NCBI GenBank assembly: GCA_046590705.1
Contig: JBKJUK010000013.1
Location: 1-7,857, forward strand
DNA: 7,857 nucleotides
Direction of reading: 5' to 3'
Source of the DNA: JBKJUK01 sp046590705
Lineage (GTDB): Bacteria > Acidobacteriota > Thermoanaerobaculia > Gp7-AA8
In this document: positions 1 through 4,604 of the stretch, one piece after another
Position numbering within the stretch: the first letter of the stretch is position 1
How the letters are laid out: the number at the start of each line of letters is the position of its first letter
Notes under the pieces: model-generated
Database searches by the model: none
The model's input: the letters and a program-made list of their open reading frames with translations, nothing else
Told to the model about the DNA's origin: nothing
Program-made: the position numbers and the translations under genes

Positions 1-1353
1 CGAGTCCTGATGAATATCCGTCGACCCGCACGAACTGCATGTGCGGAGAATTTCTTTGTCAGTTACCGTCACGACGCCGCAGGCATCGCAGTACCAGATC
101 GGGATACGGTGCCCCCACCAGAGTTGACGCGAGATGCACCAGTCGTGGACGTTCTCCATCCAGTTGAAGTAAGTCGATTCCCAGGTCTGCGGATGAATGG
201 TGATGCGGTGATTCCGTACGACATCGATGGCCGGCTCGGCCAGCGGTGCGATCTTCACGAACCACTGGCGCGAGATCATCGGCTCGATGATGGTGTCGCA
301 CTTCGCGCACTTGCCGATGGCGTTCTGATGATCTTTCGTTTCTTTCAGCGCTCCCAGTTCGCGCAGTTGTTCGAGAACGAGCTTGCGGGCTTCGAAGCGA
401 TCGAGGCCGGCATAACCGTCGCCTGCAGCGGCGGACATTCGGCCGGTTGAGTCGATGACCTGCATCTGCGCGAGCGAATGACGCAAACCTGCTTCGTAGT
501 CGTTCTTGTCGTGCGACGGCGTGATCTTCACCACGCCTGTACCGAAGCTGGGATCGACGAGAATCGAATCCCCGATGATCGGAATGTGGCGATTGGTCAG
601 CGGCAGAATGACTTCTTTGCCGATGAGTGAAGCATAACGTTCGTCTTCGGGATGTACGGCCACGGCCGTGTCGCCCAGCATCGTTTCAGGCCGAGTGGTG
701 GCGACCACCAGAGAGCCCGACCCGTCCGCGAGTGCGTACTCGATGGAGTAGATTTTTCCGTGAGTCTCGGCGAACTCGACCTCGATGTCCGAGATCGCGG
801 TCTGGCATCGGGGGCACCAGTTCACCATGGCCAGGTCGCGGTAGATCAGACCGTCTTCGTAGAGCCGAACGAAAACATGACGTACTGCGCGCGAGAGACC
901 TTCGTCGAGCGTGAAGCGCGAACGCGTCCAGTCGCATGATGCCCCGAGGCGACGAAGTTGGTCGAAGATCTGATCGCCGTACGATTCCTTCCATTCCCAG
1001 ACGCGTTTGACGAACTCTTCGCGACCCAGTTCGATGCGGGAGATGCCTTCCCTGGCCAGCTCACGCTCGACAACCATCTGTGTGGCGATGCCGGCGTGAT
1101 CGGTGCCCGGAACCCAGAGCGTATTGAAACCGCTCATTCGTTTCCAGCGAACCAGAATGTCCTGAAGTGTGTTGACCAGGGCGTGTCCGATGTGGAGACG
1201 GCCAGTGACATTCGGCGGTGGTATGACGATGGTGAAGCGTGGCTTGTCCGGATCGGCGGGAGGGGAGAAATAGCCTTCTTTCTCCCACAGCGCATACCAA
1301 TGCGTTTCGATCTCGGCAGGTTCGTATCGTTTCGAGAGCTCGCGGTCGGTCAT
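1..1353 (-). CDS. valS: Valyl-tRNA synthetase, N-terminal part (runs off left edge)
   Basis: Class I aminoacyl-tRNA synthetase that charges tRNA-Val with valine in the cytoplasm and hydrolyses mischarged Thr-tRNA-Val. The minus-strand frame is open for 451 codons from the ATG at 1353-1351 to the window edge. Seen in order: N-terminal KRYEPAEIETHWYALWEKEG; class I signature PPPNVTGRLHIGHAL with HIGH at residues 54-57; WVPGTDHAGIATQ at 80-92; CPRC at 180-183; CP1 editing-domain motif TTRPETMLGD at 219-228; CAKC at 349-352; DWCISRQLWWGHRIP at 404-418; and CDAC/CSSC at 422-425 and 439-442. The paired cysteines suggest zinc knuckles like those of some bacterial Val/Ile enzymes (inference). The KMSKS loop and anticodon-binding domain lie outside the window. 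The gene is divergent from tsaD across a 382-bp spacer. No Shine-Dalgarno is visible before the ATG; the start is set by alignment of the N-terminal motif and the nearby -10 box. The identification is very secure because the QLWWGHRIP block and editing motif are diagnostic. Confidence 0.97.
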   Translation of the reverse strand, partial: MTDRELSKRYEPAEIETHWYALWEKEGYFSPPADPDKPRFTIVIPPPNVTGRLHIGHALVNTLQDILVRWKRMSGFNTLWVPGTDHAGIATQMVVERELAREGISRIELGREEFVKRVWEWKESYGDQIFDQLRRLGASCDWTRSRFTLDEGLSRAVRHVFVRLYEDGLIYRDLAMVNWCPRCQTAISDIEVEFAETHGKIYSIEYALADGSGSLVVATTRPETMLGDTAVAVHPEDERYASLIGKEVILPLTNRHIPIIGDSILVDPSFGTGVVKITPSHDKNDYEAGLRHSLAQMQVIDSTGRMSAAAGDGYAGLDRFEARKLVLEQLRELGALKETKDHQNAIGKCAKCDTIIEPMISRQWFVKIAPLAEPAIDVVRNHRITIHPQTWESTYFNWMENVHDWCISRQLWWGHRIPIWYCDACGVVTVTDKEILRTCSSCGSTDIHQDS

Positions 1354-1365
1354 GGCAAGGGCGGC

Positions 1366-1371
1366 ATTATA
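1366..1371 (-). promoter_or_regulatory. Candidate -10 box of the valS promoter
   Basis: On the minus strand this reads TATAAT, a perfect sigma-70 -10 match, ending 12 nt before the valS ATG. Counting its last T as -7 puts transcription start near 1359, giving a leader of only about 6 nt with no room for a Shine-Dalgarno. No good -35 is seen at 16-18 bp spacing. A CTGACA (5 of 6 to consensus) lies upstream, but only 13 bp away. The call rests on the hexamer and its position alone. Confidence 0.45.
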
Positions 1372-1455
1372 GAGGAGAGGGAAGTGTCAGGCAGGAACCG
1401 CGTTCGCACACTCTGAACTTCGTCCAGCGCTCGACCTCATCCGCGACGTGTGGAG

Positions 1456-1475
1456 CACAGGCAATCCTGCCTGTG
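1456..1475 (+). repeat. CACAGGCAATCCTGCCTGTG palindromic repeat, copy 1
   Basis: An imperfect palindrome: CACAGGCA and TGCCTGTG flank a 4-nt centre (ATCC). It is the same 20-mer as copy 2 and is inverted relative to copy 3. It sits in the non-coding spacer between valS and tsaD. In my experience this family is dispersed in intergenic DNA of many soil and environmental bacteria, and it yields spurious peptides such as RQSCLW or ATGRIACAT. No function is known to me. Confidence 0.8.
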
Positions 1476-1519
1476 ACTGGACACCTGAAATTCCGCGGAC
1501 GACTCACCTTGAGCGCAGA

Positions 1520-1552
1520 TTGTGTGGCACAGGCAATCCTGCCTGTGGCGCG
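1520..1552 (+). repeat. Palindromic repeat copy 2, left arm of a 33-bp inverted repeat
   Basis: Contains the 20-base core at 1528-1547. Including its flanks (TTGTGTGG before, GCGCG after), it is an exact reverse complement of 1662-1694 over 33 bases. The two arms are separated by 109 bp. The pair could fold into a long stem or mark the ends of a small mobile or degenerate element. Confidence 0.85.
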
Positions 1553-1661
1553 GAGAAGTGAGTTTAAGGCCTCTGCTCGAAGTTTCGCACGAGTCGTGGG
1601 AGGCGATAGGAGCGACATGTCGGTTACGCAGAACGGAAATCGTCCTTGGAAGTCACTGCGT

Positions 1662-1694
1662 CGCGCCACAGGCAGGATTGCCTGTGCCACACAA
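1662..1694 (-). repeat. Palindromic repeat copy 3, right arm of the 33-bp inverted repeat
   Basis: Exact reverse complement of 1520-1552, with the core CACAGGCAGGATTGCCTGTG at 1667-1686. The right end shares one base with the 18-bp palindrome that precedes tsaD. The rest of the 382-bp spacer (1354-1735) holds only the two promoters and these repeats. Open frames crossing it in several directions are translated repeat sequence, not genes. Confidence 0.85.
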
Positions 1695-1711
1695 CCGCGA
1701 CCGGTCGCGGT
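1694..1711 (+). promoter_or_regulatory. Perfect 18-bp palindrome at the tsaD -35 position (possible operator)
   Basis: ACCGCGACCGGTCGCGGT equals its own reverse complement. It ends 11 bp before the candidate -10 box, so its centre falls near -33 relative to the predicted start, where a -35 hexamer would be; no TTGACA-like sequence is present there. The position and symmetry fit a dimeric regulator site or an activator site replacing a weak -35. It could equally be another repeat element, as it directly abuts one. The palindrome is seen; its role is inference. Confidence 0.4.
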
Positions 1712-1722
1712 ACGCGCCCCTC

Positions 1723-1728
1723 TACAAT
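1723..1728 (+). promoter_or_regulatory. Candidate -10 box of the tsaD promoter (leaderless)
   Basis: TACAAT (5 of 6 to TATAAT) ends 7 nt before the tsaD ATG. Counting the last T as -7 places transcription start at about 1735, so the mRNA would be essentially leaderless. There is no purine-rich Shine-Dalgarno between the box and the ATG, only GTAAAAA. Confidence 0.45.
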
Positions 1729-1735
1729 GTAAAAA

Positions 1736-2785
1736 ATGCTCACCCTCGGAATCGAGACTTCCTGCGATGAGACTTCCGTTGCCATCATGAATGACGACGG
1801 CGCGGTGCGTTGCAATCTGATTGCTTCGCAGATCGCACGTCATCAGCCGTTTGGCGGTGTGGTTCCCGAGATCGCCTCCCGCGAACACCTTCGACATCTC
1901 GAGCCTATGATTCGTGAAGCTCTTCATGAGGCAGGAGTGACTCTGCAGGATCTGGGGCTGATCGCAGTGACCAACAGTCCCGGTCTGATCGGTGCGCTGC
2001 TTGTGGGAGTGGCTGCTGCGCAGGGTCTCGCCTATGGCCTCAGCCTGCCGTTGATTGCTGTCAATCATCTGGAGGGTCACCTGTTTTCCCCATACTTAAA
2101 GGAGACTGGCCCTTCACTGCCACTTCCAGCGCGCTACTTCGGTCTGGTGGTCTCTGGCGGTCATTCTTCCGTGTACGACGTGCGAACGCAATCACTGCAG
2201 ATTTCCATGCTCAACCGGACGCGAGACGACGCGGCCGGTGAGATCTTCGACAAGGTGGCCAAGGCGATCGGACTTCCGTATCCCGGTGGTCCGGAAATCG
2301 ACCGATTGGCGGAGGCAGGCAATCCGGATAGGTTTCGTTTTCCGAACCCCAGGTTTAAAGATGAGAGCGCGGATTTTTCGTTCTCCGGACTCAAGTCCAA
2401 CGCCCTGCGACTTGCACGTACTGAGGGAGTCAGCGCAGATAGCGAACCCGAACTTCTGGCAGACTTCGCTGCATCCTTTCAGCGGGCCATCGTCGATCAG
2501 CTGCTCTCGCGGCTGGATACCCTTTGGAAAAGTGGTCGCAGGGGAGAGGATCCTGAAGAGGTGGCGCTCTCGGGAGGCGTTGCGGCGAACAGTGAGGTAC
2601 GACGGAGACTGACCAGCTGGTGCGCGGGACATGGGATGCGGGCCCGACTGGCGGAGCGCATTTACTGCACCGACAACGCCGCCATGATTGCCTTCGCCGG
2701 GCTGCAGCGTTTCCGGGCGGGACAGGTTTCGGATGCCATGAGGGTGGTTGCAGACTCGAGAGGGCAGATCGGGATTCAAGGGTAG
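1736..2785 (+). CDS. tsaD: tRNA N6-adenosine threonylcarbamoyltransferase TsaD
   Basis: Transfers the threonylcarbamoyl group from threonylcarbamoyl-AMP (made by TsaC) to A37 of ANN-decoding tRNAs, giving t6A; works in the cytoplasm with TsaB and TsaE. The 349 residues match the family length (about 335-350). Visible motifs of the ASKHA-fold Kae1/TsaD family: GIETSCDET at 5-13; GGVVPEIASREH at 40-51; metal ligands His111 and His115 in NHLEGH; VSGGHS at 139-144; DDAAGEIFDKVAKAIGLPYPGGP at 164-186; FSFSGLKSN at 214-222; SGGVAAN at 279-285; and CTDNAAMIAFAG at 311-322, whose Asp313 is the third metal ligand. All key residues are present. The ATG at 1736 gives the canonical N-terminus and lies 7 nt after a -10 box, suggesting leaderless translation. 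The gene is divergent from valS and followed by a strong terminator, so it is probably monocistronic. No partner tsaB, tsaE or tsaC is in the window. Confidence 0.98.
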   Translation: MLTLGIETSCDETSVAIMNDDGAVRCNLIASQIARHQPFGGVVPEIASREHLRHLEPMIREALHEAGVTLQDLGLIAVTNSPGLIGALLVGVAAAQGLAYGLSLPLIAVNHLEGHLFSPYLKETGPSLPLPARYFGLVVSGGHSSVYDVRTQSLQISMLNRTRDDAAGEIFDKVAKAIGLPYPGGPEIDRLAEAGNPDRFRFPNPRFKDESADFSFSGLKSNALRLARTEGVSADSEPELLADFAASFQRAIVDQLLSRLDTLWKSGRRGEDPEEVALSGGVAANSEVRRRLTSWCAGHGMRARLAERIYCTDNAAMIAFAGLQRFRAGQVSDAMRVVADSRGQIGIQG

Positions 2786-2793
2786 GTTCTCAT

Positions 2794-2812
2794 CGGAGAA
2801 ACCTTTTCTCCG
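2794..2812 (+). other. 8-bp hairpin just after the tsaD stop codon
   Basis: CGGAGAAA and TTTCTCCG pair perfectly around a 3-nt loop (CCT), beginning 8 nt after the stop. No T-run follows, so it is not itself a classic intrinsic terminator. It may stabilise the 3' end against exonucleases. It lies 46 nt before the terminator stem. Confidence 0.6.
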
Positions 2813-2858
2813 CCGGATCGTCCTATCAATGAAGCAAGCAGTAACCTCCTACCTACAC

Positions 2859-2894
2859 CGAAAGCCCCGCGCGTAACGGGGCTTTCGCGTTTTT
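2859..2894 (+). terminator. Intrinsic terminator after tsaD
   Basis: A perfect 11-bp stem, CGAAAGCCCCG (2859-2869) and CGGGGCTTTCG (2877-2887), with a 7-nt loop is followed after two bases by five T residues (2890-2894). It ends the tsaD transcript 74 nt after the stop codon. Confidence 0.9.
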
Positions 2895-2905
2895 GGCACG
2901 TTGAT

Positions 2906-2934
2906 GCGAGAGCTTCGCGCCTCGGGGATGACAA
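2906..2934 (-). repeat. GTCATTCCGAG-like intergenic repeat, degenerate copy
   Basis: Read on the minus strand this gives TTGTCATCCCCGAGGCGCGA and then AGCTCTCGC. That resembles the widespread intergenic motif of the form GTCATTCCGAGCGAAGCGAGG. A second relative lies at 7721-7783. The match is by eye and loose. Confidence 0.4.
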
Positions 2935-2961
2935 CACGAGCATAGATTCGCGCCCGCTCTA

Positions 2962-2984
2962 CAGGGCCGGAGGCCCGGCATTGA
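2962..2984 (+). repeat. GGGCCGGAGGCCCGGC palindromic repeat, copy 1
   Basis: The 23 bases match 7835-7857 at 21 positions in the same orientation, and the core GGCCGGAGGCC also occurs at 4235-4253. The core can form a short GC hairpin (GGGCC/GGCCC or GCCGG/CCGGC). It opens the hairpin mosaic that fills 2960-3200 between the tsaD terminator and the next gene. Confidence 0.75.
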
Positions 2985-3005
2985 TGACCGACGCCTGAAT
3001 GTTGT

Positions 3006-3028
3006 GAGCCCCAGCGGGGCGGCATCGA
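3006..3028 (+). repeat. GAGCCCCAGCGGGGCGGCAT hairpin repeat, left copy
   Basis: A GCCCC-AGC-GGGGC hairpin (3008-3020) followed by GGCATCGA. It is the inverted partner of 3107-3129, matching at 21 of 23 positions. Confidence 0.75.
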
Positions 3029-3106
3029 GGTTCATCGAGTGCAACGACGAATTTCGCTCGCGAGATATCGAGCATGAAACGTGGCACCCGTTGAATTTAG
3101 GACGTC

Positions 3107-3129
3107 GCGATGCCGCCCCTCTGGGGCTC
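3107..3129 (-). repeat. GAGCCCCAGAGGGGCGGCAT hairpin repeat, right (inverted) copy
   Basis: Reverse complement of the left copy with two differences, one of them in the hairpin loop (AGC versus AGA), so both hairpin stems are preserved. The 78 bp between the arms shows no coding signal. Confidence 0.75.
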
Positions 3130-3153
3130 CGGAAATGAATTCGGAGGTTCCGT

Positions 3154-3173
3154 CCCAGGCCTGACGGCCTGGG
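3154..3173 (+). repeat. CCCAGGCC-TGAC-GGCCTGGG hairpin
   Basis: A perfect 8-bp stem with a 4-nt loop, followed by CTAG. It is one unit of the intergenic mosaic. No T-run follows, so I do not call it a terminator. Confidence 0.7.
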
Positions 3174-3186
3174 CTAGGGCGATGTC

Positions 3187-3199
3187 GTCCCTCCGGGAC
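3187..3199 (+). repeat. GTCCC-TCC-GGGAC hairpin repeat
   Basis: A 5-bp stem with a 3-nt loop inside GATGTCGTCCCTCCGGGACT (3181-3200). The reverse complement AGTCCCGGAGGGACGACATC is a form I recall as dispersed in planctomycete and acidobacterial intergenic DNA (recollection, not searched). The remaining bases to the next gene (3211-3330) show no further structure I can name, and no clear promoter. Confidence 0.6.
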
Positions 3200-3330
3200 T
3201 CAGGCTTGACTTAACTCGGCTGGGGTTCACCGCCAAGCGCTCTCCGCGTCCGCAGCATTAACTCGTGAGAGAAGCGGGCCGGACGCAACGGCTGCAAAGC
3301 TGCATCTGATGCTCCTGGAGAAACCTCACC

Positions 3331-4221
3331 ATGAAGATCATCATCGCCGGAGGCAGCGGCTTTCTCGGAAAACCGCTCGTGAAAGCACTGCTGAGTAAAC
3401 ACGAAGTTGCGGTGCTCACTCGCGACGCATCCCGCGTCAGAGAAGGTCGGGCCGTGGTGTGGAATCCTGCGGAGCAGGGAGCCTGGAAGGAAGAGGTTTC
3501 GGCGGCGGATGTGGTCATCAACCTGGCCGGTGAGAGCATCGCCGAAGGGCGCTGGACCGACGAACGAAAAAAGCAGCTGGTCTCGAGCCGGCTGGACACC
3601 ACCCGTTCCCTCGTCGCGGTGCTGAGGACCAACCCTCGGCCAGATCGGACTTTCATCAGTGCCTCGGCCATCGGTTACTACGGTTCCCGCGGCGACGAAG
3701 TCCTCACCGAAGCATCGTCCGCTGGTGACGGCTTCCTGCCTGACCTTTCGCTGAAGTGGGAGAATGAAGCGTCAGCGGTGGGTGATGCGGCGCGTCTGGT
3801 GATCATTCGCATTGGCGTAATCCTGGCGCCTGACGGCGGGGCACTCGGAAAGATTCTGCCGATCTTCAGAATGATGGCCGGTGGCCGGCTTGGACATGGA
3901 GGCCAGTACTGGTCCTGGATCGATCGTGACGATCTGATTGGCATGATGGCGTGGGCCATCGAGAACCGGAATGTCTCGGGTATCTTCAATGGCACCGCGC
4001 CCAATCCAGTCACCAACGCCGAGTTCACCCGGATCCTAAGCGAAGTTCTGAAGCGCCCGGCCATCTTCCCGGCTCCGGAGTTCGCCGTGCGTGCAGCGTT
4101 CGGCGAGATGGCCGACGCCTTTCTAGGGAGTCAGCGCGTCATCCCCGCCCGCGCAATCGAAGGGAAATTCAGCTTTCAGTACGAAGACCTGAAATCCAGC
4201 CTGAAGCACCAGATAGGTTAG
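3331..4221 (+). CDS. TIGR01777 / YfcH-family epimerase-like NAD(P)-binding protein
   Basis: Atypical (extended) SDR protein of the TIGR01777 family (E. coli YfcH, mammalian SDR39U1), presumably cytosolic. Its substrate and reaction are not established for the family. At 296 residues it matches the usual length of about 300. Visible: Rossmann motif GGSGFLG at 7-13; NLAGESI at 64-70 followed by GRW at 73-75; the family signature SASAIGYYG at 110-118; RIGVILAPDGGAL at 160-172; YWSWIDRDDLIG at 193-204; GTAPNPVTNAEF at 221-232; and the C-terminal DUF1731-type segment with QRVIPARAIEGKF at 268-280. The Tyr of GYYG has no YxxxK lysine after it, which I take to be normal for this family. The ATG is chosen because it starts the first Rossmann strand directly; GGAG at 3317-3320 is a plausible but distant (10 nt) ribosome site. 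It stands alone between two repeat-rich spacers. Confidence 0.93.
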   Translation: MKIIIAGGSGFLGKPLVKALLSKHEVAVLTRDASRVREGRAVVWNPAEQGAWKEEVSAADVVINLAGESIAEGRWTDERKKQLVSSRLDTTRSLVAVLRTNPRPDRTFISASAIGYYGSRGDEVLTEASSAGDGFLPDLSLKWENEASAVGDAARLVIIRIGVILAPDGGALGKILPIFRMMAGGRLGHGGQYWSWIDRDDLIGMMAWAIENRNVSGIFNGTAPNPVTNAEFTRILSEVLKRPAIFPAPEFAVRAAFGEMADAFLGSQRVIPARAIEGKFSFQYEDLKSSLKHQIG

Positions 4222-4419
4222 AGGGCCGGGGTTTGGGGGCCGGAGGCCGGGCCGAAATGTAGGGGCGCGTTGCGCGCGCCCGCTCTCCTGGGGCCTTTGA
4301 CTCCTACGACGGCCCGGGAGCGGGCGAACGCAGTTCGCCCCTACGTGTCCCGAATGGTCGGTGCAATCAGTTGCCGCCTCGGACTCTACCCCGGGCCCTG
4401 AACCCCGGCCCCGGCCCTC
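4221..4419. repeat. Nested inverted-repeat element (MITE-like)
   Basis: The outer arms GAGGGCCGGGG (4221-4231) and CCCCGGCCCTC (4409-4419) are exact reverse complements. They enclose a second inverted pair: GTAGGGGCG...GCCCGCTC (4259-4285) and GAGCGGGCG...CGCCCCTAC (4318-4344). A GGCCGGAGGCC copy lies at 4235-4253. The outer left arm starts on the last base of the preceding stop codon. No open frame, transposase or evident target-site duplication is seen. The structure resembles a small non-autonomous element or stacked palindromic repeats, and it may also end transcription of the upstream gene. Confidence 0.6.
4259..4344. repeat. Inner GTAGGGGCG / CGCCCCTAC inverted repeat
   Basis: Arms of about 27 bases: the ends GTAGGGGCG and CGCCCCTAC are perfect, and GCCCGCTC and GAGCGGGC match on the inner side. 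Pairing continues imperfectly inward (CCTGGGGCC with GGCCCGGG). The middle of the two arms differs (CGTTGCGC versus AACTGCGTT read in the same sense). The form GTAGGGGCGAACTGCGTTCG is one I recall as common in intergenic DNA of environmental genomes. Confidence 0.7.
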
Positions 4420-4480
4420 ACTCCCTTCATCCTTTTGAACCGTTTTCTTCGGCTCGTCGTATTACGGCCAGGTAACGTGG

Positions 4481-4510
4481 TTGTAAACAAACGGTGAAGT
4501 CCTTTAGAAT
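4481..4510 (+). promoter_or_regulatory. Candidate promoter of the TonB-dependent receptor
   Basis: TTGTAA (4481-4486, 4 of 6) and TAGAAT (4505-4510, 5 of 6) are spaced 18 bp apart. They predict a start near 4517 and an untranslated leader of roughly 88 nt. A weaker alternative is TTGAAC at 4435-4440 with TATTAC at 4460-4465, where the 19-bp spacing is long. Confidence 0.4.
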
Positions 4511-4592
4511 GCGCAACTTCATCGCCTGCTACTTTTCGGCCTTGGAACCGCAGTCTGCCGAGGTCAGGATTTACGCGCTTCAAACAATCAAC

Positions 4593-4597
4593 GGAGG
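4593..4597 (+). promoter_or_regulatory. Ribosome binding site that fixes the receptor start
   Basis: GGAGG sits 7 nt before the ATG at 4605. The frame is open 37 codons further upstream to an ATG at 4494, but that ATG has no such site and would bury the signal peptide inside the protein. Confidence 0.85.
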
Positions 4598-4604
4598 TTA
4601 CCGA

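Noticed and set aside
10..450. Plus-strand open frame within the valS region
   Set aside because: It is the antisense shadow of the ValRS frame, which carries clear family motifs on the other strand.
1456..1694. Possible CRISPR array because of repeated 20-mers
   Set aside because: Only three copies, in mixed orientation and at unequal spacing (52 and 119 bp between cores), with no cas genes nearby. The repeats are self-palindromic intergenic elements.
1239..1790. A 183-codon plus-strand frame crossing the valS start and the spacer
   Set aside because: It overlaps valS antisense and runs into tsaD in another frame; its internal repeated peptides (AQAILPV) are translated repeats.
1367..2080. 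A 237-codon open frame on the minus strand covering the spacer and the start of tsaD
   Set aside because: It is antisense to tsaD, and its spacer part translates the palindromic repeats (RATGRIACATQ-type peptides). No homologous domain is recognisable.
2853..3044. A 63-codon minus-strand frame in the tsaD downstream spacer
   Set aside because: It spans the terminator and hairpin repeats and has no ribosome site or recognisable domain.
3206..3263. Promoter for the epimerase-like gene (TTGACT at 3206-3211)
   Set aside because: No -10-like hexamer lies 15-19 bp downstream, so it is left uncalled.
3331..4221. Loss of the catalytic lysine in the epimerase-like protein
   Set aside because: The missing YxxxK lysine after GYYG appears to be normal for the TIGR01777 family, so it is not a defect of this copy.
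4494..4604. Longer start for the receptor (37 extra residues from ATG 4494)
   Set aside because: There is no ribosome site there, the extension would bury the signal peptide, and it overlaps the candidate promoter's -10 box. ATG 4605 has GGAGG and begins a typical signal peptide.
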